Below are positions 12,732 through 19,115 of a DNA stretch of 64,000 bases, one piece after another. This DNA comes from Pseudomonas oryzicola (GTDB lineage Bacteria; Pseudomonadota; Gammaproteobacteria; Pseudomonadales; Pseudomonadaceae), in the NCBI RefSeq assembly GCF_014269185.2, contig NZ_JABWRZ020000001.1:3373001-3437000 (forward strand), written 5' to 3'. Numbering within the stretch: position 1 is the first letter of the stretch; every line of letters begins with the position of its first letter. The position numbers and the translations under genes are program-made. Under the pieces are notes generated by a model, which saw only the letters and a program-made list of their open reading frames with translations, was not told the DNA's origin and searched no databases.

Positions 12732-13472
12732 ATGGAACATGTCGATCACATCCTGATCGTCGACGACGACCGCGAAATCCGCGAACTGGTCGGTAATTAC
12801 CTGAAGAAGAACGGCCTGCGCACCAGCATCGTCGCCGACGGCCGGCAGATGCGCGCCTTCCTCGAAGCCAACAGTGTCGACCTGATCGTGCTCGACATCA
12901 TGATGCCCGGCGACGACGGCCTGTTGCTGTGCCGCGAGCTGCGCGCCGGCAAGCATCGCAACACCCCGGTGCTGATGCTGACCGCCCGTAACGACGAGAC
13001 CGACCGCATCATCGGCCTGGAAATGGGTGCCGACGATTACCTGACCAAGCCGTTCTCGGCCCGCGAGCTGCTCGCCCGCATCAATGCCGTGCTGCGTCGC
13101 ACACGCATGCTGCCGCCCAACCTGACCATCAGCGAAAGCAGCCGGCTGCTGGGCTTCGGCCAATGGCGCCTGGACACTACCGCGCGCCACCTGCTCGACA
13201 GCGAAGGCACCCTGGTGGCCCTCAGCGGTGCCGAGTACCGCCTGCTGCGGGTGTTTCTCGACCACCCGCAGCGGGTGCTCAGCCGTGAACAGCTGCTCAA
13301 CCTGACCCAAGGCCGCGAGGCCGACATCTTCGACCGCTCCATCGACCTGCTGGTCAGCCGCCTGCGCCAGCGCCTGGGCGACGACGCGCGCGAACCCAAC
13401 TGCATCAAGACCGTGCGCAGCGAGGGCTATGTGTTCTCGCTGCCGGTGCAACTGCTCGAGTCGCCGTCATGA
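12732..13472 (+). CDS. OmpR-family response regulator
   Basis: This is a 246-residue two-component regulator. The receiver domain (residues about 5-120) has the acidic pocket VDDDRE, phospho-acceptor Asp55 in LIVLDIMMPGDDG, and the conserved Lys in YLTKPFSARELLARI. A winged-helix Trans_reg_C domain (about 140-240) ends with RSIDLLVSRLRQRLGDD and VRSEGYVFSLP. The stop overlaps the kinase ATG (ATGA). Its promoter carries the ATACA spaced repeat found upstream of two neighbouring transcription units. I infer that it controls the hvf and ferric-reductase-like genes. The signal is unknown; copper or another metal is my guess from the neighbours. Confidence 0.95.
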   Translation: MEHVDHILIVDDDREIRELVGNYLKKNGLRTSIVADGRQMRAFLEANSVDLIVLDIMMPGDDGLLLCRELRAGKHRNTPVLMLTARNDETDRIIGLEMGADDYLTKPFSARELLARINAVLRRTRMLPPNLTISESSRLLGFGQWRLDTTARHLLDSEGTLVALSGAEYRLLRVFLDHPQRVLSREQLLNLTQGREADIFDRSIDLLVSRLRQRLGDDAREPNCIKTVRSEGYVFSLPVQLLESPS

Positions 13473-14767
13473 AGTGGCCACGCACCCTCGCCTCGCGCCT
13501 GGCGCTCATCTTCTTCACCGGCCTGGTACTGGCCTACGGCCTGTCATTCGGCCTGCAGGCCTACGAGCGCTACATCAGCAGCCGCTCGATGATGCTCAGC
13601 ACCCTGGAACAGGACGTGGCCACTTCGGTGGCCATCCTCGACCGCCTGCCCGCAGCCGAACGCGCCGCCTGGTTGCCGCGCCTGGAGCGGCGCACCTACC
13701 GCTACCGACTGGACCAGGGCCTGGCGGGTGAAGCGATGCCGAGCAGCGACCCGCCCATGGCCGCCGATTCGATCGTCAAGGCAATCGGCAGCGACTATCG
13801 CCTGACCTTCCAGGAAATCCCCGGCCCGATCGCGCACTTCCAGGCACACCTGAACCTGGCCGACGGTGCCCCGCTGACCATCGACGTGACCCCGGCGCCC
13901 GTCCCGGTGGCGCGCTGGCTGCCGGTGGTGCTGCTGATCCAGTTGGCCGTGCTGTTGCTGTGCACCTGGCTGGCCGTGCGCCTGGCCATCAGCCCGCTGA
14001 CCCGTCTGGCCCGCGCGGTGGACAACCTCGACCCGGACAAGCCCGGAGTGCAGCTGGATGAAAGCGGGCCGCGCGAAGTGCGCTACGCCGCAGTGGCTTT
14101 CAACGCCCTGCAGGCGCGTATCGCCGCCTACCTGAAAGAGCGCATGCAGTTGCTGGCGGCAATCTCCCACGACCTGCAAACGCCAATCACGCGCATGAAG
14201 CTGCGTGTCGAGGTGATGGACGACGGGGTGGAAAAGGACAAGCTGTGGAGTGACCTGGGCGAGATGGAACATCTGGTGCGCGAAGGCGTGGCCTATGCGC
14301 GAAGCATGGACACCAGCACCGAGGCCCCATGCCGGGTCAACCTCGATGCATTCCTCGACAGCCTGGTGTTCGACTATCAGGACAGTGGTGCCCGGGTCGA
14401 GCGCCGTGGCAGCAGCGGCAGCCTGCTGGAAACCCGGCCGCATGCCTTGCGCCGGGTCCTGGTGAACCTGGTGGACAATGCCCTCAAGTTCGCCGGTGCT
14501 GCCGAGCTGGAAGTGTGCCGCGAGGGCGACCTGACGGTGATCCGCGTGCTCGACGAAGGGCCGGGAATACCCGCTGGCGAGCTGGATGAGGTGCTGAAGC
14601 CGTTCTACCGCGTGGAAGGCTCACGCAACCGCAGTACCGGTGGTACCGGGCTGGGTCTGGCCATCGCCTACCAGTTGAGCCAGGCCATGGGCGGCCGACT
14701 GACCCTGAGCAACCGCTCGAACGGCGGGCTGTGCGCACAGATCGAATTGAACGATCGGCCTTTGTGA
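13469..14767 (+). CDS. Sensor histidine kinase
   Basis: This 432-residue membrane kinase is partner of the preceding regulator. Helix 1 spans residues about 8-28. A periplasmic sensor domain of about 120 residues follows, then helix 2 (WLPVVLLIQLAVLLLCTWLA) and a HAMP segment beginning ISPLTRLARAVDNL. The H-box is LLAAISHDLQTPITRMKLR with His234. The ATPase domain shows N-box NLVDNALKFA, DEGPGIP and TGGTGLGLAIAYQL. The periplasmic domain lacks an obvious His/Met metal cluster, so the signal cannot be read from sequence. The gene overlaps the regulator by four bases and precedes the membrane pair that matches HvfX-type systems. Confidence 0.94.
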   Translation: MKWPRTLASRLALIFFTGLVLAYGLSFGLQAYERYISSRSMMLSTLEQDVATSVAILDRLPAAERAAWLPRLERRTYRYRLDQGLAGEAMPSSDPPMAADSIVKAIGSDYRLTFQEIPGPIAHFQAHLNLADGAPLTIDVTPAPVPVARWLPVVLLIQLAVLLLCTWLAVRLAISPLTRLARAVDNLDPDKPGVQLDESGPREVRYAAVAFNALQARIAAYLKERMQLLAAISHDLQTPITRMKLRVEVMDDGVEKDKLWSDLGEMEHLVREGVAYARSMDTSTEAPCRVNLDAFLDSLVFDYQDSGARVERRGSSGSLLETRPHALRRVLVNLVDNALKFAGAAELEVCREGDLTVIRVLDEGPGIPAGELDEVLKPFYRVEGSRNRSTGGTGLGLAIAYQLSQAMGGRLTLSNRSNGGLCAQIELNDRPL

Positions 14768-14791
14768 GAGTGGGCGTCGCCCGGCGCCCGA

Positions 14792-14806
14792 GTACAAACT
14801 GATACA
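14792..14806 (+). promoter_or_regulatory. Spaced repeat GTACA-N5-ATACA upstream of the ferric-reductase-like gene
   Basis: GTACA-AACTG-ATACA has the same 10-base period as the site at 12650-12664 and lies 81-95 bases upstream of the start at 14887. Both sites continue ATACA-(A/C)-(A/G)-ACC, which extends the shared pattern. Its presence suggests this pair of genes has its own promoter, controlled by the upstream response regulator. Confidence 0.55.
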
Positions 14807-14886
14807 CGACCCCATCACCCTCGACACACTGCAGATACCCCACCCCCACACAATCCCGGTTACAACCACACTCCGGGAGCCCCCAG

Positions 14887-15504
14887 ATGAAACCCGTCAC
14901 CCTGCCCTCTGGCTGGAAGCTGTTCGCCGCCCTTGCCGGCCTGACCCTGGCGATGACCGCCGTGGTCCTGGCCAGCCAACCTGACCCGGACGGCCTGCGC
15001 AGCGCCATCCGCGCCACCGCTCGCAGCTCGTTCGCGCTGTTCCTACTGGCATTCCTGGCCTCATCCCTGGTGACCTTGCTGCCAGGCGCCCACAGCCGCC
15101 GCATCCTTCACGAACGACGCTACCTGGGGCTGGCATTCGCCTTTTCCCACACAGTGCACGGCGTGCTGATCTATCGCTATGCCCAGCAGTTCCCCGAGTT
15201 GTTCTGGGCCAACCGCACGGTCGCTTCCAGCCTGCCCGGCACCCTCGGCTACCTGTTCTTGCTGCTGCTCACCGTGACCTCGTTCAAGGCCCCCATGCGC
15301 CTGCTGGGCGGGCGTACCTGGCAGGCCCTGCACAGCACCGGCATGTGGCTACTGGCGGCAGTGTTCTGCCTGTCGTTCTACAAACGCATCCCCATGGGCG
15401 GCTGGTACCCGCTGGCGTTCGCCCTGATGTTCAGCGCCATCACCATGAAACTCACGGCCAAGCTGGCCCGCCAGCAACGCCGTCACGCCCGCGCCATTTC
15501 CTGA
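14887..15504 (+). CDS. Ferric-reductase-like transmembrane protein (MsrQ-like)
   Basis: This 205-residue inner-membrane protein has about six helices and is of the ferric reductase-like transmembrane domain type. Histidines that could hold b-type haem are in AFSHTVHGVLIYRY and WQALHSTGMWLL, on separate helices. It lacks the flavin and NAD(P)H domains of complete ferric reductases, so another protein must deliver electrons. The start has GGGAG ten bases upstream. It sits 14 bases before the DoxX/HvfX gene, so they form one unit. I infer a role in membrane electron transfer tied to metal handling or repair; methionine sulfoxide reductase partnership is an alternative. Confidence 0.85.
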   Translation: MKPVTLPSGWKLFAALAGLTLAMTAVVLASQPDPDGLRSAIRATARSSFALFLLAFLASSLVTLLPGAHSRRILHERRYLGLAFAFSHTVHGVLIYRYAQQFPELFWANRTVASSLPGTLGYLFLLLLTVTSFKAPMRLLGGRTWQALHSTGMWLLAAVFCLSFYKRIPMGGWYPLAFALMFSAITMKLTAKLARQQRRHARAIS

Positions 15505-15518
15505 GGAGATAAAACAGC

Positions 15519-16007
15519 ATGATCACCTTGACCCGCACCCTGAACACCTTTGACCGCTTCGGCACATGGAGTGCCGACCTGCCGTTGCGGCTATTCCTGG
15601 CCTGGGAGTTTTTCGAATCCGGCTGGGAGAAGTTCAACGGCAGCAACTGGTTCGCTGACTTGCAATCGAGCTTCCCGTTCCCGTTCAACCTGCTGCCTGC
15701 GGAACTGAACTGGCAGCTGTCGATGTGGGCGGAGCTGATCCTGCCGTTGCTGCTGTTACTCGGCCTGGGTACTCGGCTGGCATCGGCGGGACTGATGGTG
15801 GTGACGGTGGTGGCGATTGCTGCGGTGCATTGGCCGGCGCACTGGTCAAGCCTGGCCGAACTGGCCCAGGGTTATGCCATTACCGACCAGGGCTTTGGCA
15901 ATTTCAAATTGCCGTTGATCTACCTGGTGGCGTTGCTGCCACTGCTGCTCAAGGGGGCCGGGCGCTTGAGCCTGGACCATTGGCTCAGGGCGCGGTTCTG
16001 CAGGTAA
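15519..16007 (+). CDS. hvfX: DoxX-family membrane protein, HvfX type
   Basis: This 162-residue protein has four predicted membrane helices of the DoxX fold. The N-terminal [20 protein letters not shown] and the middle [20 protein letters not shown] match the subgroup that accompanies MNIO-type RiPP operons and is named HvfX. Here it lies on the opposite strand, convergent with hvfABC and 65 bases from the end of hvfC, rather than within that operon. GAGGAG precedes the ATG. A role in copper delivery or redox maturation of the RiPP is known only by family association. Confidence 0.85.
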   Translation: MITLTRTLNTFDRFGTWSADLPLRLFLAWEFFESGWEKFNGSNWFADLQSSFPFPFNLLPAELNWQLSMWAELILPLLLLLGLGTRLASAGLMVVTVVAIAAVHWPAHWSSLAELAQGYAITDQGFGNFKLPLIYLVALLPLLLKGAGRLSLDHWLRARFCR

Positions 16008-16014
16008 TTGCCTT

Positions 16015-16033
16015 GGGGCTGCTTTGCAGCCCC
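16015..16033. terminator. Hairpin between convergent hvfX and hvfC
   Basis: GGGGCTGC-TTT-GCAGCCCC forms a perfect 8-bp stem with a TTT loop. It is the same sequence as the hairpin at 4463-4481, so this is a recurrent terminator-like element in this genome. It lies just past the hvfX stop and about 40 bases past the hvfC stop on the other strand. Confidence 0.65.
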
Positions 16034-16072
16034 TTGCCGGCGAGGGGACGCAAAGCGCCCCGATACCACGTT

Positions 16073-16771
16073 TCACCTTGTACCGATGATGATTCCTTGC
16101 CGGCGCAGCCCCTCCAGCAATGCCAGCCCCTGTTGGACATCTCCTCCCAATGCCTCCAGCCGCGCGCGCCCAGTACCCTGCTCCAGTGCCAGCAAGCGAT
16201 ACGCCAATGGCGCCAGGCGTGCAAAGCGCACTTGCAACCCGGCATCACGGTAAACCAGCAACAAGGTCGGCGCCTCAGGCGCAGCCACAGGCTGGTAATC
16301 CGCACCGATCCGCTCCACCGGCCAGCGATAGGCCAACACCCGCGCCACACACGACAACAGTGGCTCCCCTTCCAGCAGGTCGCCTGCCGGGTCATGGGCC
16401 GGATCCTCGGCATCGCTCAGATACAACTGCGCCTCGACCCACTCATAGTGCGCCAGCTCCAGCTGCCAGGGCGCATCCAGCTCAATGCCTTGCAGGTAAT
16501 CGACGAACGCTTCGGCTATCTCGGTGAACAACGGTGTCTGGCTGCGATAGTTGGCATAGAAATCTCGCACTCGGGCATGCCAACGCGGTTCGCCCAACGC
16601 CTGGCGCATCACCGGAAAACTGCCGGCCAGCAAACCTTCGATAGCGCCATAGAACAACTCGCGGTAAACCCTCAGGCGCCGGGCCTCCACCCCCGGCGGC
16701 GGTGCATGGCGCTGCGGGTCACGCAGGTGGCGGGCCAAGGTGTACTGCTGCTCACGCAAGGTGTCATTCAT
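16073..16771 (-). CDS. hvfC: HvfC-type RiPP maturation partner (DUF2063)
   Basis: This 232-residue protein pairs with the MNIO enzyme, and family members bind the RiPP precursor and assist modification. The N-terminal DUF2063 block reads [20 protein letters not shown] then [20 protein letters not shown], ending with the [20 protein letters not shown] segment. The start at 16771 is chosen because GGAGGG sits at proper spacing; the ATG six bases earlier is too close to it. It overlaps the end of hvfB by eight bases. It is the last gene of hvfABC, ending near a shared hairpin with the convergent hvfX. Confidence 0.9.
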   Translation of the reverse strand: MNDTLREQQYTLARHLRDPQRHAPPPGVEARRLRVYRELFYGAIEGLLAGSFPVMRQALGEPRWHARVRDFYANYRSQTPLFTEIAEAFVDYLQGIELDAPWQLELAHYEWVEAQLYLSDAEDPAHDPAGDLLEGEPLLSCVARVLAYRWPVERIGADYQPVAAPEAPTLLLVYRDAGLQVRFARLAPLAYRLLALEQGTGRARLEALGGDVQQGLALLEGLRRQGIIIGTR

Positions 16772-17612
16772 TTGCATGCCCTCCCGAAGCACGCTGCACA
16801 GTGCGAATGCGCGCCGTTTCGGCAAGCAGTTCGGCCAGCGGTGGGTAGTTGAAATCACGCTCGAGCACGGTCGGCTGCACACCAAAGCGCGCACAGGCGA
16901 CCGCATACAGCGCCCACACTTCTTCCTTCACCGCAGCCCCATGGGTGTCGACCTTGAGGTCCGGCGCTTCATCGTAATGGCCGGCCACGTGCATGCCGGT
17001 CACCCGCGCCTGGGGCAAGCCCGCAAGGAATTCACGGGCGTCGTAACCGTGGTTGCAGGCATTGACGAAGACATTGTTGACGTCCAGCAGCAGGTCGCAG
17101 TCGGCCTCATCGAGGACCGCACAGATGAAATCGAGTTCGTTCATCGCCTGGTAAGGTGCGGCGTAGTAGCTGATGTTTTCCACGGCAATACGCCGCTCCA
17201 GGTGATCCTGGGCCTGGCGAATCCGCGCGGCCACATGGCGCACCGCTTCGTCGGTGAATGGGATGGGCATCAGGTCGTACAGATGTCCGTCATCGCTGCA
17301 GTAGCTCAGGTGCTCGCTGTACAGGCGCACCTGGTGGCGATCGAGAAACTGCCGGGTCTGGCCAAGGAAATGGCGATCCAGCGGCTCGCTGCCACCCAGC
17401 GACAACGACAGCCCGTGGCAGGTAATGGCAAAACGCTCGGCCAACTGCGCCAGGCCCTTGCCATAGGCACCACCCACGGCAATCCAGTTTTCCGGCGCGC
17501 ATTCGAGAAAGTCCACAGCGCCAGCCTCCATGGCCAGCAGTTCCGGCAACAGGCCGCGGCGCAGGCCAAGCCCGGTCTGTAACGGTGCAGGGGACAAAGA
17601 TGTGGGGTGCAT
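16764..17612 (-). CDS. hvfB: MNIO-family multinuclear iron oxidase RiPP maturase (DUF692), HvfB type
   Basis: This is a 282-residue TIM-barrel enzyme of the MNIO (DUF692) family, which uses two or three iron ions to modify cysteines in a precursor peptide. The metal-site blocks are present: [11 protein letters not shown] (His66), LYSEHLSY (Glu100, His101), IAVENISYY (Glu145), [18 protein letters not shown] (Asp177, His188), [10 protein letters not shown] (His208, His212) and VDTHG (Asp223, His225). The ATG at 17612 has GGAGA upstream and follows a strong intergenic hairpin. By family it should convert EGKCG cysteines to oxazolone/thioamide groups that bind copper. That the HvfA protein here is its substrate is inference from the operon and motif. 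Confidence 0.93.
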   Translation of the reverse strand: MHPTSLSPAPLQTGLGLRRGLLPELLAMEAGAVDFLECAPENWIAVGGAYGKGLAQLAERFAITCHGLSLSLGGSEPLDRHFLGQTRQFLDRHQVRLYSEHLSYCSDDGHLYDLMPIPFTDEAVRHVAARIRQAQDHLERRIAVENISYYAAPYQAMNELDFICAVLDEADCDLLLDVNNVFVNACNHGYDAREFLAGLPQARVTGMHVAGHYDEAPDLKVDTHGAAVKEEVWALYAVACARFGVQPTVLERDFNYPPLAELLAETARIRTVQRASGGHANE

Positions 17613-17631
17613 GAACAGGTCTCCGCAACAG

Positions 17632-17670
17632 GCGCAACGCCCCACCTGACCAGCAGGAGGGGCGTTGCGC
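17632..17670 (-). other. Stable intergenic hairpin between hvfA and hvfB
   Basis: A perfect 12-bp inverted repeat, GCGCAACGCCCC with GGGGCGTTGCGC, flanks 15 bases. Within these a second stem (CCTG-CTGGT-CAGG) stacks after a T-T mismatch. No T run follows on the transcribed strand. It therefore looks like an RNA processing or attenuation structure rather than a full terminator. It would protect the hvfA mRNA and lower expression of the enzymes relative to the precursor. Confidence 0.75.
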
Positions 17671-17688
17671 GGTTCATGGGGTAGAGGC

Positions 17689-18180
17689 TCAGGACTTACC
17701 GGTCAGGTGGCTGAACAAGCCTTCGGGCATGGTCTTGCCATTAGCCTGGTAGACCGCCTTGAGGTGGTCCGCCGCCTCCTGTTCGGAGATGAAGCCATCG
17801 TGGTTGCTGTCGATCTTGTCGAAGTCGCCGGCACGGTCCTTGGCTACCGCCATGAACTCGTCGCGCGAGACCTTGCCGTCGTGGTTGCTGTCGGTCTTGG
17901 CGAACGAGGCATCACCACACTTGCCCTCGCCACATTTACCTTCGGCACCGGCCTTGGCGCTGGCGCCGCACTTGCCCTCACCGCATTTGCCTTCGCCCTG
18001 GGTGGCCTTGGCGCTGCCACCACATTTGCCTTCACCACATTTGCCCTCGCCTGCCACCTTGGCCGAAGCCAGTTGGTAACCCTGGGCCAACGGTTCGACG
18101 GCAAACGCGCTGCTGCCCAATGCCATGCTGCCAATCAGGGCGGCGCCGAGCAGGCCGAGGGTGTTTCGTACTTGAGTCAT
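17689..18180 (-). CDS. hvfA: HvfA-type RiPP metallophore precursor fused to two EF-hands
   Basis: This is a 163-residue exported precursor. The signal peptide [20 protein letters not shown] ends near residue 27 (GSSAFA). Three copies of [10 protein letters not shown] follow, at residues 45-54, 63-72 and 80-89, giving six EGKCG cores. The usual protein of this family ends about here. This one continues with two canonical EF-hand loops, [12 protein letters not shown] (97-108) and [12 protein letters not shown] (124-135), and a short helical tail. The three repeats differ from one another only at synonymous sites, so the peptide sequence is under selection. A role in periplasmic copper binding after modification by HvfBC is known for the family; calcium dependence is my inference. 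Confidence 0.92.
   Translation of the reverse strand: MTQVRNTLGLLGAALIGSMALGSSAFAVEPLAQGYQLASAKVAGEGKCGEGKCGGSAKATQGEGKCGEGKCGASAKAGAEGKCGEGKCGDASFAKTDSNHDGKVSRDEFMAVAKDRAGDFDKIDSNHDGFISEQEAADHLKAVYQANGKTMPEGLFSHLTGKS
17914..18048 (-). repeat. Three coding repeats of [10 protein letters not shown] in hvfA
   Basis: Three 30-base units, at 18019-18048, 17965-17994 and 17914-17943, encode an identical ten-residue peptide. They differ pairwise at five or six bases, all of them synonymous. The spacers are Ala/Gly/Ser-rich, eight and seven residues long. The pattern shows old duplication maintained by selection on the peptide, not recent slippage. Confidence 0.9.
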
Positions 18181-18239
18181 GGTGTCGCTCCACTGTGGTT
18201 GGAATGTGGAGCCATTAGGCCGTTGCGGTATGTCGTGGA

Positions 18240-18306
18240 TGTATCTAGCAGGAAGCGGTTTTGTATGGGAATGGGTCTGCGGCGCGGGCAGATACAGTGG
18301 GATACA
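18240..18306 (-). promoter_or_regulatory. hvfA promoter region with four TGTAT/ATACA elements
   Basis: On the plus strand, TGTATC lies at 18240-18245, TGTAT at 18262-18266, and ATACA-GTGGG-ATACA at 18292-18306. The last has exactly the 10-base period seen upstream of the response regulator (12650-12664) and the ferric-reductase-like gene (14792-14806), though inverted relative to hvfA. In hvfA sense the element at 18266-18257 reads ATACAAAACC, identical to ten bases at 12660-12669. These are likely binding sites for the neighbouring regulator. Confidence 0.55.
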
Positions 18307-18337
18307 CAACGGCCCCCAGGTGCACCGGGGCCGTTGT
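18306..18337 (-). terminator. Terminator hairpin of the DUF4174 gene
   Basis: ACAACGGCCCC pairs perfectly with GGGGCCGTTGT over 11 bp around a ten-base loop, starting seven bases past the DUF4174 stop on the minus strand. It would insulate hvfA from the upstream gene, and its distal arm abuts the ATACA repeat of the hvfA promoter. Confidence 0.65.
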
Positions 18338-18343
18338 ACCGGG

Positions 18344-18904
18344 TCAGTCTTCCAGCGGTTTGGGCGGCGCGGCCGGCTTGGCGGGCTTGGCAGGCTTGCT
18401 GTCCTTGGCCTTGGCTTTGGTTTCCGCTGCCGCCGCGGCCACAGGCTCGGGCGCCGTCACGGCTTTTTCGCTGGCGGGCAGGTCATCGACCGCCTTGAGA
18501 ATTACCTGCGGGTCGATAACCTCGCCACTCTCGTCGTCCTTGAGCATGTGCCGCTCGCCGTCCTTGCCCACCAGTATCACCTTGGTGCCCTTGCTAGCAC
18601 CCAGCTTCAGCTCGCGGATCAGGGCCATGGTGGTCTGCTGCTCCAGGTTCTTGTCCTCACGCTTGCCCATCATGTTGGCGACACTGTAGATCACCAGGTT
18701 GCGCTCTTTGAAGGCGGCCTGGGTCGCCGGATCCTCGAGGGCTTTGTTCAACCCGCGCAACGTCGGGTCGGCGCTGCTGGGGGCAATGACGACCAAGGGC
18801 CTGGCCTTGCCCAGCTCCTTGGCCAGCGGCGCGTCACTATCGGCAGCGGACACAGGGCCGACCAGTGCGAGCAAGGTGGCGAGGGTCAATGACCGGACGA
18901 GCAT
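18344..18904 (-). CDS. DUF4174 exported protein with Ala/Pro/Lys tail
   Basis: This 186-residue protein starts with a signal peptide (MLVRSLTLATLLALVGPVSA). A thioredoxin-like DUF4174 domain follows (about 35-135), containing PLVVIAPSSADPTLRGLNKA and TKVILVGKDGERHMLKDD but no CxxC motif. The last 45 residues are a low-complexity Ala/Pro/Lys tail. AAGGAGA lies six bases before the ATG at 18904. The function of DUF4174 is unknown. It is read on the same strand as hvfA but separated from it by a good terminator hairpin, so it is probably its own unit. Confidence 0.87.
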   Translation of the reverse strand: MLVRSLTLATLLALVGPVSAADSDAPLAKELGKARPLVVIAPSSADPTLRGLNKALEDPATQAAFKERNLVIYSVANMMGKREDKNLEQQTTMALIRELKLGASKGTKVILVGKDGERHMLKDDESGEVIDPQVILKAVDDLPASEKAVTAPEPVAAAAAETKAKAKDSKPAKPAKPAAPPKPLED

Positions 18905-19115
18905 GCGTATCTCCTTATTCTCTCGATAAACCAAAGACTACAGATCAGGGAGAAAAATCCTGCAGGCAAGCCTAAACCAACCGGGCCGGCACGTGCGTAT
19001 GCAAAGGTAACCTGGCATTTCCCCCCCAGGCACATGCGCTGCTCAGCACACCGCCGATGCCCGATATTGAGCATAGTTCATCGCCATACCCCTGCCCGTG
19101 CCGGCACCGACTACT

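Noticed and set aside
15725..16852. A 375-codon plus-strand open frame across hvfX and opposite hvfC
   Set aside because: It overlaps two well-supported genes in other frames, and its residue composition is that of a shadow frame.
17914..18048. Regular repeats that could suggest a CRISPR-like or tandem non-coding array
   Set aside because: The repeats are in frame within hvfA, differ only at synonymous positions and encode EGKCG motifs, so they are coding.
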